The notes under the pieces: model-generated | What the model saw: the letters and a program-made list of their open reading frames with translations, nothing else | What the model was told of the DNA's origin: nothing | Database searches by the model: none | Made by a program: the position numbers and the translations under genes | In this document: one piece after another, positions 54,668 to 64,000 of the stretch | How positions within the stretch are numbered: the first letter of the stretch is position 1 | Layout: the number at the start of each line of letters is the position of its first letter | Assembly: GCA_016946835.1 (NCBI GenBank) | Contig: JACVTC010000018.1 | Coordinates: 1,541,001-1,605,000 of the forward strand | Direction of reading: 5' to 3' | Source: Neocallimastix lanati (nom. inval.) | Taxonomy: Eukaryota; Neocallimastigomycota; Neocallimastigomycetes; Neocallimastigales; Neocallimastigaceae | DNA length: 64,000 nucleotides

Positions 54668-55481
54668 ATTTGACAATAACGCTTTACCTGGCATATTTCT
54701 TGGCTATCATCCCTCATCTTCTTCTTACAAGATTTTAAGCCTCTCCACCAATAAAATAATCCTCTCCCTATCAGTTATTTTCTTCGAAAATAATCCAGCT
54801 AACTCCACCTCAACTACCTTTATTCCAAAGGAATACTCAAACTTCATTCCAAATCATGAAATAGGTAGGTACACCGAAAGTATGAAAAAGGGCAATTTTT
54901 ACAATATAAATAATAATATCAAAATGTCCTCACCCGTTAATACTAGTTATCGGCTTCATCAATCTCAAACTTCTTCACCATCCTCCATCCATAATCATGA
55001 CAAAAACAAAATAATAGATAATAATCATAATAAAGTTTCTCCACAAAACACCCATATCAATACTGAAACTGTAGTTTCTCCTATCAATCCTCATCATCAA
55101 TCAGAAAAAGAAATAAATCAAGTATTACATGATTCAAATCCATATAAACAGACTGTACCTAAATCAAACAACAAAAGGACACATGATCATTTATACACTC
55201 CCAATAAAAGAACAAAGTCAGTTATTCCTATTACAAAGCCTAAAGTTCTATCCCCAGAAAGAAATCTTAGAGAACTAAAAGATTTCGAAGATATATTCAA
55301 CCTAATAGACAAAGATAAATGGCTAGAAGCTGTAAATAAGGAATTACATAATATAAAAAACCTAAACGTTTTTAAGACAATAAAAAGCAATTCCAAAAGA
55401 GCTGATATCATCTCAAGTAAATGGGTTTTTAAATATAAAAAGGACTCTAATGGGAATATCATTAAAAGGAAGCACAATTAG
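54603..55481 (+). pseudogene. Integrase tail, linker and RT start of element E
   Basis: A 292-codon frame overlapping the previous one. It reads LPGIFLGYHPSSSSYKILSL (integrase C-terminal part), then a serine-, asparagine- and histidine-rich linker. It ends with the RT start: NLIDKDKWLEAVNKELHNI, then SSKWVFKYKKDSNGNIIKRK. A frameshift ends it at KHN where ARLV-type sequence should follow. Confidence 0.75.
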
Positions 55482-56180
55482 TTACTAGTGGTTTCACTCA
55501 GCGATATGTTATTGACTATATTTTCACCTTCTCTCCGACACTGAAGTTAGACTCTTTGATAATAATAATATCAATTGCACTTCGTAAAAGGTTCAAAATT
55601 GTCCAAATAGACATTGACGGTGAAATAAAAAAAGAATTATACATGAAAGCACCAAAGGGTTATTCCTCATACAACAATTTATAATACCTTTTGGAAACTA
55701 AACAAAGCCATATACGGATTAAAGAAAGTAGGTAGAGCCTGGAATGAGAAATTAAATAATGTTCTACTCGGTATAAACTTCAATCCACTCACTAGTGAAC
55801 TTTGCATCTACATTAGAAAGAACAGTTATAACAAAATCACATGTATCATAGCAGTATATATCGATGACATATTATTAATAGGTAAGGAAAATGAAGTACT
55901 CAAAGTAAAAGAGCAAATTAAAACTAATTTTTAGTATTAAAGATATTAGAGAATTAGATTTCATTATTGGAATTGAGTTTGAAAAGTGTAACAACGGCTA
56001 TATAATGCATCAATTAGGATATATAAATGAATTACTAAAGAAATTCAATTTAGAAAAATGCAAACCAACCAAGAATTTAATGCCAATTGAAAGTCATGAA
56101 TTGTTAAATTTGATGAAACACTTTACAGAAGCGCCATAGGTAACCATCTCTATCTGGCGATCTGCACAAGGCCTGATATC
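55482..56180 (+). pseudogene. Reverse transcriptase of copia element E
   Basis: Frames alternate but the motifs are in order: SGFTQRYVIDYIFTFSPTL, IVQIDIDGEIKKELYM, LNKAIYGLKKVGRAWNEKL, the catalytic box YIDDILLIGKENEVLKVKEQ, then IIGIEFEKCNNGYIMHQLGY. At least four frameshifts and a stop after TNF near 55930 inactivate it. Confidence 0.8.
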
Positions 56181-56735
56181 TTGTTTTTAGTAAATAGAGC
56201 TGCAAGAAAAAATAAGAACCCTACACTTGAAGATTGGATGAATATGGAAAAGATTCTCAAGTACCTTAAGGGAACTAAGAACTACGGAATAAAAATTTCA
56301 GGCGAAAGCAATTTAAAGGCTTACGCAGATGCTGATTACGGTGGTGATACAATAGCCAGGAAATCAATATCAGGTTTTTTGATAATGCTCGGAAATTCAC
56401 CTACAAGCTGGCATTCAAAACTTCAGCATTGTGTGGCCACCTCCACAGCAGAAGCTAAATATTATAGCATTAGTGATTGCGCCAAACATGGATTGTGGTA
56501 TATGAATGTAATGAAAGAATTAGGCATCAATAACCAATTCATTTCCATTTATGTGGACAACAAAGCAGCAATCTATAATTGCCAAAATCAATCTATCAAC
56601 CCAAAGTCGAACCATATCGATATAAAATATCATTACATAAGAAGTCTAATAAAGGTGAATAAAGTCAAGCTAGAATATGTTAAGTCTGAAAGGAACCTAG
56701 TCGATGGATTCACAAAACACCTTAACGGGAACTAA
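56181..56735 (+). pseudogene. RNase H of copia element E
   Basis: An open frame of 184 codons: LVNRAARKNKNPTLEDWMN, LKAYADADYGGDTIARKS (catalytic Asp), STAEAKYYSISDCAKHGLWY, IYVDNKAAIYNCQNQSINP, SNHIDIKYHYIRSLI and LVDGFTKHLNGN at the end. It covers the complete domain and the C-terminus. The usual EAEY motif is EAKY, so the second Glu, probably the catalytic one, is Lys. It is listed as a remnant because the upstream frame is broken. Confidence 0.8.
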
Positions 56736-56827
56736 ATTGAGTAAATTTAAAGAAAGTTCACATACAGAATTTACCCCTTAATATAATAATTTTAACAAAT
56801 CGAACATCGATTAATGAAGATGTTAGA

Positions 56828-56839
56828 TTTGAGGGGGAA
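56828..56839 (+). promoter_or_regulatory. Polypurine tract of element E
   Basis: TTTGAGGGGGAA directly before TGTTAATAAG. Elements A and B have nearly the same tract, a shared feature across otherwise different LTRs. Confidence 0.8.
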
Positions 56840-56985
56840 TGTTAATAAGAAATTATAAATTATTAGAATTATCCAATAGAATTAAAGAATAAGAAACTAT
56901 AAATATAAATATATATAATTTTCATTTACTTTCTACATGTATCTTTAATAAATAAAATAAAGGCATAATTAAATAAAATAATTAA
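56840..56985 (+). repeat. 3' LTR of element E (right end uncertain)
   Basis: It starts TGTTAATAAGAAATTATAAA. No partner is present; the sequence merges into the H block at 56986 without a clear CA end. Confidence 0.5.
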
Positions 56986-57075
56986 AAGTTCCATTTTTTA
57001 TTTTTTTTATTCCATTTTTTTTAATTTTTTTTTTAATTATTTAAAAAAAAAAAAAAAAATAAAAAAATGGAACTA
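56986..57075. repeat. T/A hairpin block H, orphan copy
   Basis: AAGTTCCATTTTTTATTTT and AAAAAAATGGAACTAAAAA bracket T- and A-runs. No ankyrin gene precedes it; element E takes the place where one is expected. Confidence 0.7.
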
Positions 57076-57105
57076 AAAAAAGTTTTAATTTTTTAATTAT
57101 TTATT

Positions 57106-57136
<31 letters not shown>

Positions 57137-57239
57137 ATTTAAATTAAATGAATATATTATAATATATTACTATATATATTAAAATATTATTTACCTATTT
57201 AATAAATTATTATTTTTAAATGTTTTTATTACTTTTTAT

Positions 57240-57510
57240 GTCAATTAATAAATAATAAAAAGAGTATTTATTAATAAATAATGATTATATAATAAATAAT
57301 GATAATAATATTAAATATAATAATAATAAAAATAAATAATAAATAATAAAAATAAATAATAAATAATAAAAATAAATAATAAATAATAATAAATAATAAT
57401 AAATAATAAATAATAATAAATAATAATAAATAATAAATAATAATATAAATAAATAATAATAAATAATAAATAATAATAATAAAAAAATAATAAATATAAA
57501 TGTAATAATA
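57240..57510. repeat. AAATAATAAT-type microsatellite
   Basis: Interrupted repeats mixing 7- and 10-bp periods. Confidence 0.8.
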
Positions 57511-57584
57511 TAAGTTATATCTTTTTTTTTTTTTTTTTTTTTTTTTATTTTTTATAATATTTTATCTTTTTCTTTCATAATGGA

Positions 57585-57860
57585 TTTTATTTTAAGAGAT
57601 AGAATAATAAAATGAAGCTATTTTCCATTACAATTCTTTTCCAATTTAATATTTTTTATTTTTCATAGGTATAAATTCTATTAATAATTTAATAATTTCA
57701 ATATTTTTATAAATAATAGCCTATAAAACATAGACATCATCCATATTAATATTAATATATTTTTTTTTTATTTATTTATTTTACATTTTAATTTGGAATT
57801 TTATTATTTAAAATTTATACAGGAGCTTGTATTATTTAAAATTTATAATAATTGATAAGA
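57585..57860 (-). pseudogene. Single-ankyrin relic R, copy 4
   Basis: The minus strand reads MDDVYVL, stop, AIIYKNIEIIKLLIEFIPM, the clearest ankyrin helix pair of all R relics. Confidence 0.55.
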
Positions 57861-58532
57861 AAATAAACCAAATTAATTAATAAAATATAATTTGTTAATA
57901 TATAAAGTTAATGCATAAAAGTTATTTTCTAGTGATATATGAATATATCATTATAATTTTATTAATAGTTTAAATTAATTAAGAAGTTTTAAATAATTTA
58001 AAAATATATTAAATGGTAAAAATTATAAAAAAAATACAATTAAACTTCTATTTATTTTTGAAAAAGAAAAGAAAATAAAAGAAAAGAAAGAGCAAAATTT
58101 AATAATGAATATTAATATTAATAAATAATTTATATAAAACTAACTAGTATAATTAATAATACATGTTTATGAATTATTATTGTTGTTTTATAAAATTATT
58201 TTATTTTTATTTGTAGTTTACATTAAATATATTAAAAACTATTATTTATATTTAAAATGTAAATATGAATAATAAAAGGTCATCTTTACAAGTACTTTAA
58301 CGAAGTAATAAGGTGGTTTCGTTTGTATAAATTTTTCTTTCCACTAGAATATGTTTGATGAGAAATTTATCAATGATAAAATTAAATTAAAAAAATAGAT
58401 CAAAAAAGAAGCAACTTTTCAATTTTAAAATTTTTTAAAAAATAAAAAATATATTCATTTATATTTATCGAAATAGTTAAATAGAAGAAAAAGAAAATAA
58501 AAAAATTATAAAATTTATATATCTAAAGTTAA

Positions 58533-58557
58533 TTTTTTTTTTTAGACAAGGAAGAGA
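58533..58557 (-). mobile_element. 25-bp insertion with poly-A and 16-bp target duplication
   Basis: ATATATCTAAAGTTAA occurs on both sides (58517-58532 and 58558-58573). The insert reads TCTCTTCCTTGTCT plus 11 A on the minus strand. The other X copies have the 16-mer region once and no insert, so this is a tiny retroposition event. Confidence 0.65.
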
Positions 58558-58792
58558 ATATATCTAAAGTTAAAATTAAATATTTTAATTATATAAAATT
58601 ATTACAAAACATATAAAAATAAATATTTTAAAAAAGAAATTTAAAAAAAAAAATTACTTAAATTTAAATAAAAAAAAAATTTTTTTTTTTTAAATTTAAA
58701 TTTTTATTTTTTATTTTTTATTTCTAATTCATATTTTTTATTTCATAATAAATAATATTTTTTCATTATTATTTATTATGAAAGAACTTTTA

Positions 58793-58853
58793 ATTATTAC
58801 AAGAAAAAACAAATTAGAAAATACTATTTTTTATTTTTACAACTGAATTTATT
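58793..58853. repeat. 61-bp micro-inversion in the 3' flank of copy 8
   Basis: Read in reverse complement, this stretch (AATAAATTCAGTTGTAAAAA to TTTCTTGTAATAAT) matches the other X copies. As it stands it runs in the opposite direction while both sides remain collinear. AATAA/TTATT at the ends form short inverted repeats. Confidence 0.85.
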
Positions 58854-58931
58854 AATAATAATTAATAAAATATACACTAATTATAATTATGAAGAGAAGG
58901 AAGAGAAAAGGATTTTATGAAATTAATAAAT

Positions 58932-59859
58932 TTAACTTAATAAATATTTTATTAATTCTATATTTCCATTTTTACATGCGATTAATAATGGCGTGTCTCT
59001 TTCTTTATTTTTCTTATTAATATTCATTCTACAATGAATTAATTTTTTAACTTCTTCAATATTACCTTGTTTACATTCAGAGGTTAATAAGGTCTCATAA
59101 TTATCTCTTTTATTATTATATTTTTCAATTATTTAATTCTTCTTTTCCAATTTTTTCTTTTCTTTTTCCTCTTTCTCTATTCTCAGTAATTCCAAGTCTT
59201 TTTTTATTTTTTCTTTCTCCTTTTTTTCTTCTTCCAATTCTATTTCCGTTATTTCATTTTCAATTTCTAATATGACATATTTCTTACTTTCATTTCCTAT
59301 TCCTTTATTCTTATTAATTTCATTAAATCTTTTCAAAAAGTAACTGTTTCTGCTGAATATTACTTCAATTATATATTTATTTTTACAAAAATAGATTAGT
59401 TCGATAAATTTAGAATTAATTTCTGAAATATTCTTAAATTTACAAAGCGGATTTTTTTCCGAAATCACCTTTTCAATACCATTTTCATCAATTCTTAATT
59501 TAATTCCATTTTCTATAGAATATTCCACCAGCAATTTAAACATTTCAATATTATTATTTTGAATTGCCTCAAATATTGGAGTATATCCATCTTCATTTTT
59601 TTTCATTTAATTTCAAAATAATTTTATTTTTATTGGCATAATCCATTAATAATTTAATCAATTCAATATTATTTTTAGTAGTAGCTTTTAAAAGTGGATA
59701 GAATCCATCTTTATCTTTTTCATTCAAATTCAAAAATAATTATATTTTCGGTGGAATAATCTACACAATATTTTTTACTTTTCGTGTATTACACTTTCTA
59801 ATTCCATCATGAAGTTTTCTTTTCAAATCTTCTTTACTTTTATAATTAAACAAAATCAT
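58932..59859 (-). pseudogene. Ankyrin-repeat protein, copy 8 (broken)
   Basis: The start at 59859 gives MILFNYKSKEDLKRKLHDGI, the cap variant of copy 5. A stop occurs within about 35 codons (KVKNIV then TAG). Only two ankyrin repeats are present: FYPLLKATTKNN and GYTPIFEAIQNNN. An extra T near 59600 separates them. The frame from 59606 to 59133 covers the last repeat, the linker (SEINSKFIELIYFCKNKYI) and a short helix without minisatellite expansion. A TAT to TAA change gives a stop in EKKN-IIEK near 59131. The terminal ankyrin pair then reads on to the TAA at 58932-58934 (KKNKERDTPLLIACKNG, IKYLLS). It shares early lesions with copy 5. Confidence 0.8.
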
Positions 59860-60076
59860 AATTTTCAAATTTTTTTTAATTCAATTACTTTTTTTTTTTT
59901 TTTACTTATTTTATGAATTTCCTTTCAAAAAATAAAATTATTTATAATTTATGTTTATTCATTTATTATTTTTTATTTATTTTATTATGTATTTAAAAAA
60001 AAAAAATTTTTTTTTCATAAAATATTTTCTTATCCTTTTATATTAATAATAATAATTTAAAAAAAAATTTTTTAAT

Positions 60077-60162
60077 TCCAATTTTTATTTTTTTAATTCC
60101 AATTTTTTTTTTTTATTTTTTATTTTATTTTTTATTTTTATTTTTTTAAATAAAATTATAAT

Positions 60163-60207
<45 letters not shown>

Positions 60208-60210
60208 AAC
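60077..60210. repeat. T/A hairpin block H upstream of ankyrin copy 8
   Basis: TTAATTCCAATTTTTATTTT units, then an A-run of about 35, then AAAATGGAACATTT. It matches the block of copy 5, in line with their shared descent. Confidence 0.6.
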
Positions 60211-60354
60211 ATTTATTTATTTAATTTTTATTATTTGTTTTTTAACTATTTAAAATAAATGAATATATTATAATAAATTACAATATATTTTATAATATTA
60301 TTTACCTATTTAATAAATTATTATTTTTAACTGTTTTTATTACTTTTTATGTCC

Positions 60355-60560
60355 ATAAATATAGAAATAATAAATAATAAATAATAAGTAATATGATAAT
60401 AAAAAATTGAATAATAAATAATAAATAATAAAAAGAGGTATTTATTAATAAATAATGATTAAATAATAAATAATAATAATAATATTAAATATAACAATAA
60501 TAAAAATAAATAATAAATAATAAATAATAAATAATAATAATAAAAAAATAATAAATATAA
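60355..60560. repeat. AAATAAT-type microsatellite
   Basis: Interrupted AT repeats between the H block and relic R. Confidence 0.75.
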
Positions 60561-60629
60561 ATGTAATAGTATTAGTTATATTTTTTTTTATTTTATTTTT
60601 TATAATATTTTTTCTTTTTCTTTCATAAT

Positions 60630-60880
60630 GGATTTTATTTTAAGAGATAGAATAATAAAATGAAGATATTTTCCAATACAATTCTTTTCCAATTTAATAT
60701 TTTTTATTTTTCATTGGCATAAATTCTATTAATAATTTAATACTTTCAATATTTTTATAAATAATAGCCTATAAAACATAGACATCATCCATATTAATAT
60801 TAATACTTTTTTTCTTTTATTTATTTATTTTACATTTTAATTTGGAGTTCTACAAGAGTTTGTATTATTTAAAATTATAG
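60630..60880 (-). pseudogene. Single-ankyrin relic R, copy 5
   Basis: The minus strand reads MDDVYVL, stop, AIIYKNIESIKLLIEFMPM. Very close to copy 4 of R. Confidence 0.55.
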
Positions 60881-60889
60881 TGATTGATA

Positions 60890-61934
60890 AGAAAATAAAC
60901 CAAATTAATTAATAAAATATAATTTGTTAATATATGAAGTTAATGCATAAAAGTTATTTTCTAGTGATATATAAATATATCATTATAATTTTATTAATAG
61001 TTTAAGTTAATTAAGAAGTTTTAAATAATTTAAAAATATATTAAATGGTAAAAATTATAAAAAAAAATACAATTAAACTTCTATTTATTTTTGAAAAAGA
61101 AAATAAAAGAAAACAAAAGAGAAGAAAGAGGAAAATTTAATAATGAATATTAATATTAATAAATAATTTATATAAAACTAACTAGTATAATTAATAATAC
61201 ATGTTTATGAATTATTATTGTTGTTTTATAAAATTATTTTATTTTTATTTGTAGTTTACATTAAATATATTAAAAACTATTATTTATATTTAAAATGTAA
61301 ATATGAATAATAAAAGGTCATCTTTACAAGTACTTTAACGAAGTAATAAGGTGGTTTCGTTTGTATAAATTTTTCTTTCCACTAGAATATGTTTGATGAG
61401 AAATTTATCAATGATAAAATTAAAAATAAAAAATAGATCAAAAAAGAAGCAACTTTTCAATTTTAAAATTTTTTAAAAAATAAAAAATATATTCAATTAT
61501 ATTTATCGAAATGACTGAGTAAAAAAAAAAAAGAAAGTAAAAAATTATTAAATTTATATATCTAAAGTTAAAATTAAATATTTTAATTATATAAAATTAT
61601 TACAAAACAACATATAAAAATAAATATTTTAATAAAGAAAATTAAAAAAAAAAAAAAAAAAATAAAAAATTACTTAGAAATAAAAAAGAAAAAAAATTTT
61701 TTTTTTTTTAAATTTAAATTTTTATATTTTATTTTTTATTTCTAATTCATATTTTTTATTTCATAATAAATAATATTTTTTCATTATTATTTATAATGAA
61801 AGAACTTTTAATAAATTCAGTTGTAAAAATAAAAAATAGTAATTTCTAATTTGTATTTTTATAATAATTAATAATATAAAAATATACTTATAATGAAGAG
61901 AAGAGAGATTAAAAGGGTTTTATGAAAATATAAA
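60890..61934. repeat. 3' flank module X, copy 6
   Basis: It has the A/G tract, GGTCATCTTTACAAGTAC near 61317 and the standard orientation of the segment inverted in copy 5 of X. Confidence 0.8.
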
Positions 61935-61993
61935 TTAATTTAATAAATATTTTATTAATTCTATATTTCTATTTTTCCATGCAATTAATAATG

Positions 61994-63613
61994 TCATATC
62001 TCCATTTTATTTTTCTTATTAATATTCATTCTACAATAAATTAATTTTTTAAGTTCTTCAATATTACCTAGTTTACATTCAGAGGTTAATAAGGTCTCAT
62101 TATTATCTCTTTTATTATTAATTTTTTTTAATAGATACTTCTTTTTTTCCAATTTTTTATTTTCTTGTTCCACTTTTATCCTCCGTTCCTCTTCTAATTC
62201 TATTCTCAGTAAATCATTATCTTTTTTTATTTTTTCTTTCTCCTTTTTTTCTTTTTCCAATTCTATTCTCAGTAAATCATTATCTTTTTTTATTTTTTCT
62301 TTCTCCTTTTTTTCTTTTTCCAATTCTATTCTCAGTAAATCATTATCTTTTTTTATTTTTTCTTTCTCCTTTTTTTCTTTTTCCAATTCTATTCTCAGTA
62401 AATCATTATCTTTTTTTATTTTTTCTTTCTCCTTTTTTTCTTTTTCCAATTCTATTCTCAGTAAATCATTATCTTTTTTTATTTTTTCTTTCTCCTTTTT
62501 TTCTTTTTCCAATTCTATTCTCAGTAAATCATTATCTTTTTTTATTTTTTCTTTCTCCTTTTTTTCTTTTTCCAATTCTATTCTCAGTAAATCATTATCT
62601 TTTTTTATTTTTTCTTTCTCCTTTTTTTCTTTTTCCAATTCTATTTCCGTTATTACATTTTCAATTTCTAATATTTCATAATCCCTATTTTCATTTTCTA
62701 TTCTTTCATTCTTATTAAATTCATTAAATTTTTTCAAAAAGTAACTCTTTCTGCTGAATATTACTTCAATTATATTTTTATTTTTATAAAAATAGATTAA
62801 TATTATTAATTTAGAATTAATTTCTGAAATATTCTTTAATTTACAAAGGTAATATTTTTTATTTTCTGAAATCATTTTTTCAATATCATTTTCATCAATT
62901 CTTAATTTTATTCCTTTTTCTATAGAATATTCCACCAACATTTTAAACATTTCAATATTATTATTTTGTATTGCTCCAATTATTGGGGTATATCCATTTT
63001 TTTTTTTTTCATTTAATTCCAAAATAATTTTATTTTTATTAGCGTAATTGATTAACAATTTAACTATTTCAATATTATTACGATAAGTGGCTTTTAAAAG
63101 TGGATTATTTTCATAATAATTTTTTTCATTTAATTCTAAAATAATTTTATTTTCAGTGGCATAATCTATTAATAAATGAACCATTTCAGTATTATTTTCT
63201 AAAGTGGCACTTAAAAGTGGATACTCTCCATATTTATTTTTTTCATTTAATTCTAAAATAATTTTATTTTTATTGGCATAATCAATTAATAATTGAACAA
63301 TTTCAATATTATTTTTATAAGTGGCAAATAAAAGTGAATTATATCCATATTCATCTTTTTCATTTAATTCTAAAATAATTTTATTTTCAGTGGCATAATC
63401 TATTAACAATTTAACTATTTCAATATTATTATAAGAAGTGGCTCTTAAAAATGGATAATCTCCATCTTCATCTTTTTCATTTAATTCTAAAATAATTTTA
63501 TTTTTATTAGCATAATCTATAATTTTTTTTACTTTTTGTGTATTGCCACTTCTAATTTCATCTAGAAGTTCTTCTTTCAAATCTTCTTTACTTTTATAAA
63601 AAAATAAATTCAT
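61994..63613 (-). CDS. Ankyrin-repeat protein, copy 9 (C-terminus cut by frameshift)
   Basis: An open frame of 539 codons from the family start at 63613 (MNLFFYKSKEDLKEELLDEI). An in-frame ATG at 63625 adds MFKI but is not conserved. The order is cap, five 39-residue ankyrin repeats ending GYTPIIGAIQNNN, linker (SEINSKLIILIYFYKNKNI), a helix of seven 21-residue units, then ELEEERRIKVEQENK. Last comes the first terminal ankyrin (LLTSECKLGNIEELKKLI). A one-base loss at the KNKDGD codons gives KNKMEI and a stop at 61994. The expected end would be near 61935, so about 20 residues of the last ankyrin are lost or read differently. Otherwise the gene is intact and, with copy 6, the best candidate for a functional member. 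Confidence 0.8.
   Translation of the reverse strand: MNLFFYKSKEDLKEELLDEIRSGNTQKVKKIIDYANKNKIILELNEKDEDGDYPFLRATSYNNIEIVKLLIDYATENKIILELNEKDEYGYNSLLFATYKNNIEIVQLLIDYANKNKIILELNEKNKYGEYPLLSATLENNTEMVHLLIDYATENKIILELNEKNYYENNPLLKATYRNNIEIVKLLINYANKNKIILELNEKKKNGYTPIIGAIQNNNIEMFKMLVEYSIEKGIKLRIDENDIEKMISENKKYYLCKLKNISEINSKLIILIYFYKNKNIIEVIFSRKSYFLKKFNEFNKNERIENENRDYEILEIENVITEIELEKEKKEKEKIKKDNDLLRIELEKEKKEKEKIKKDNDLLRIELEKEKKEKEKIKKDNDLLRIELEKEKKEKEKIKKDNDLLRIELEKEKKEKEKIKKDNDLLRIELEKEKKEKEKIKKDNDLLRIELEKEKKEKEKIKKDNDLLRIELEEERRIKVEQENKKLEKKKYLLKKINNKRDNNETLLTSECKLGNIEELKKLIYCRMNINKKNKMEI
62207..62648 (-). repeat. 63-bp coding minisatellite in ankyrin copy 9 (7 units)
   Basis: Seven units start at 62207, 62270, 62333, 62396, 62459, 62522 and 62585 and are essentially identical. 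They encode DNDLLRIELEKEKKEKEKI plus KK. Identity at synonymous positions points to very recent expansion. Confidence 0.95.
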
Positions 63614-63625
63614 AATTTTAAACAT

Positions 63626-64000
63626 TTTTTTTTATATTCAATTAATTATTTTTAAAAAAATTGAAATTATTTATAATTTTTTTTAATTATTTTATTTTAT
63701 TTTATTTTATTTTATTTTATTTTATTTTATTTTATTTTATTTTATTTTATTTTATTTTATTTTATTTTATTTTATATACTTGTACTTTTATATTATTACA
63801 TTCTACATTTTTTATTTTTTATTTTATTCAATCTGTACTTTAATAATATTTATATTCAATATTTACTATTTATTTTATTATTTATTTAATAAATATTATT
63901 TTTCCTTTTATTAAAAAATATATATATAATATATATATATTTTAAATAAAATAAATAAAATAAAATTAAATAAAATTATAGATATATATTTATTTATAAA
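63626..64000. repeat. 5' flank of copy 9 with TTTTA run and satellite fragments
   Basis: A TTTTA run at 63690-63774, one degraded CAATCTGTACTTTA unit near 63829, a TA run near 63920-63950, then AAATAAAATAAAATTAAAT sequence shared with 36267-36360. No gene. Confidence 0.75.

Larger units (their letters stand above)
53830..56985 (+). mobile_element. 5'-truncated copia element E
   Basis: A Ty1/copia element on the plus strand lacking LTR, primer site, gag and protease at its left side. It keeps pre-integrase, integrase, linker, RT, RNase H, the polypurine tract TTTGAGGGGGAA and the start of a 3' LTR at 56840. Its codon use is visibly richer in G and C than in A to C, and its proteins differ more, so it belongs to another copia lineage. 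It lies between a module X fragment and an H block, within an ankyrin cassette. Confidence 0.8.
57870..58931. repeat. 3' flank module X, copy 5
   Basis: It has the A/G tract, GGTCATCTTTACAAGTAC near 58276 and the gene-proximal part. Two local changes are unique to this copy: a 25-bp insertion at 58533-58557 and an inverted 61-bp piece at 58793-58853. Confidence 0.8.

Overview
The window is extremely AT-rich eukaryotic DNA, dense in homopolymers and TAA/TTTTA microsatellites. It has stop-interrupted Ty1/copia and Ty3/gypsy retrotransposons, asparagine-rich linkers and a tandem family of ankyrin-repeat genes. No bacterial-type operon, rRNA or tRNA gene was seen. The style best fits an anaerobic gut fungus (Neocallimastigomycota). 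That is inference from composition and gene style, and another AT-rich protist cannot be excluded.

The backbone is an array of ankyrin (ANK) paralogs, all on the minus strand. They start near 791 (runs off the left edge), 14750, 19040, 22850, 30820, 34401, 48418, 59859 and 63613, and there is an orphan C-terminal piece at 16521-16748. Their plan is a conserved N-terminal cap, 2-9 ankyrin repeats of unusual 39-residue length, a linker domain, a highly charged E/K helix built from a 63-bp (21-residue) minisatellite, and a short C-terminal pair of canonical ankyrin units. Only the 34401-32371 copy (676 aa) is fully open; the left-edge copy is open as far as it is seen. The others carry frameshifts or stops, many in homopolymers. 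Around each gene recur a 3' flank module (X), a decayed single-ankyrin relic (R), a T/A hairpin block (H) and TAA-type microsatellites, so whole units were duplicated.

Region by region: 1-791 ankyrin copy 1; 792-5930 AT desert; 5934-12706 two overlapping relics of one Ty3/gypsy family with old LTRs; 12707-23590 ankyrin copies 2 to 4; 23595-28433 copia element A (minus); 28534-28858 a GC-rich island with a 15-bp target duplication; 29040-34401 ankyrin copies 5 and 6; 36552-42130 copia element B (minus); 42300-45870 truncated copia element C (plus); 46221-48418 ankyrin copy 7; 49072-51212 a non-coding LTR element D (plus); 51510-52484 TTTTA/ATT satellite; 52485-53750 mostly unassigned; 53830-56985 truncated copia element E (plus); 56986-63613 ankyrin copies 8 and 9; the rest is satellite-like.

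The LTR elements provide the dynamics. A, B, C and D share a primer-binding site matching the anticodon arm of tRNA-Lys(CUU), and A, B and D all sit inside TAA/ATT microsatellites. No element looks autonomous: each has frameshifts, lost catalytic residues, deletions or truncation.
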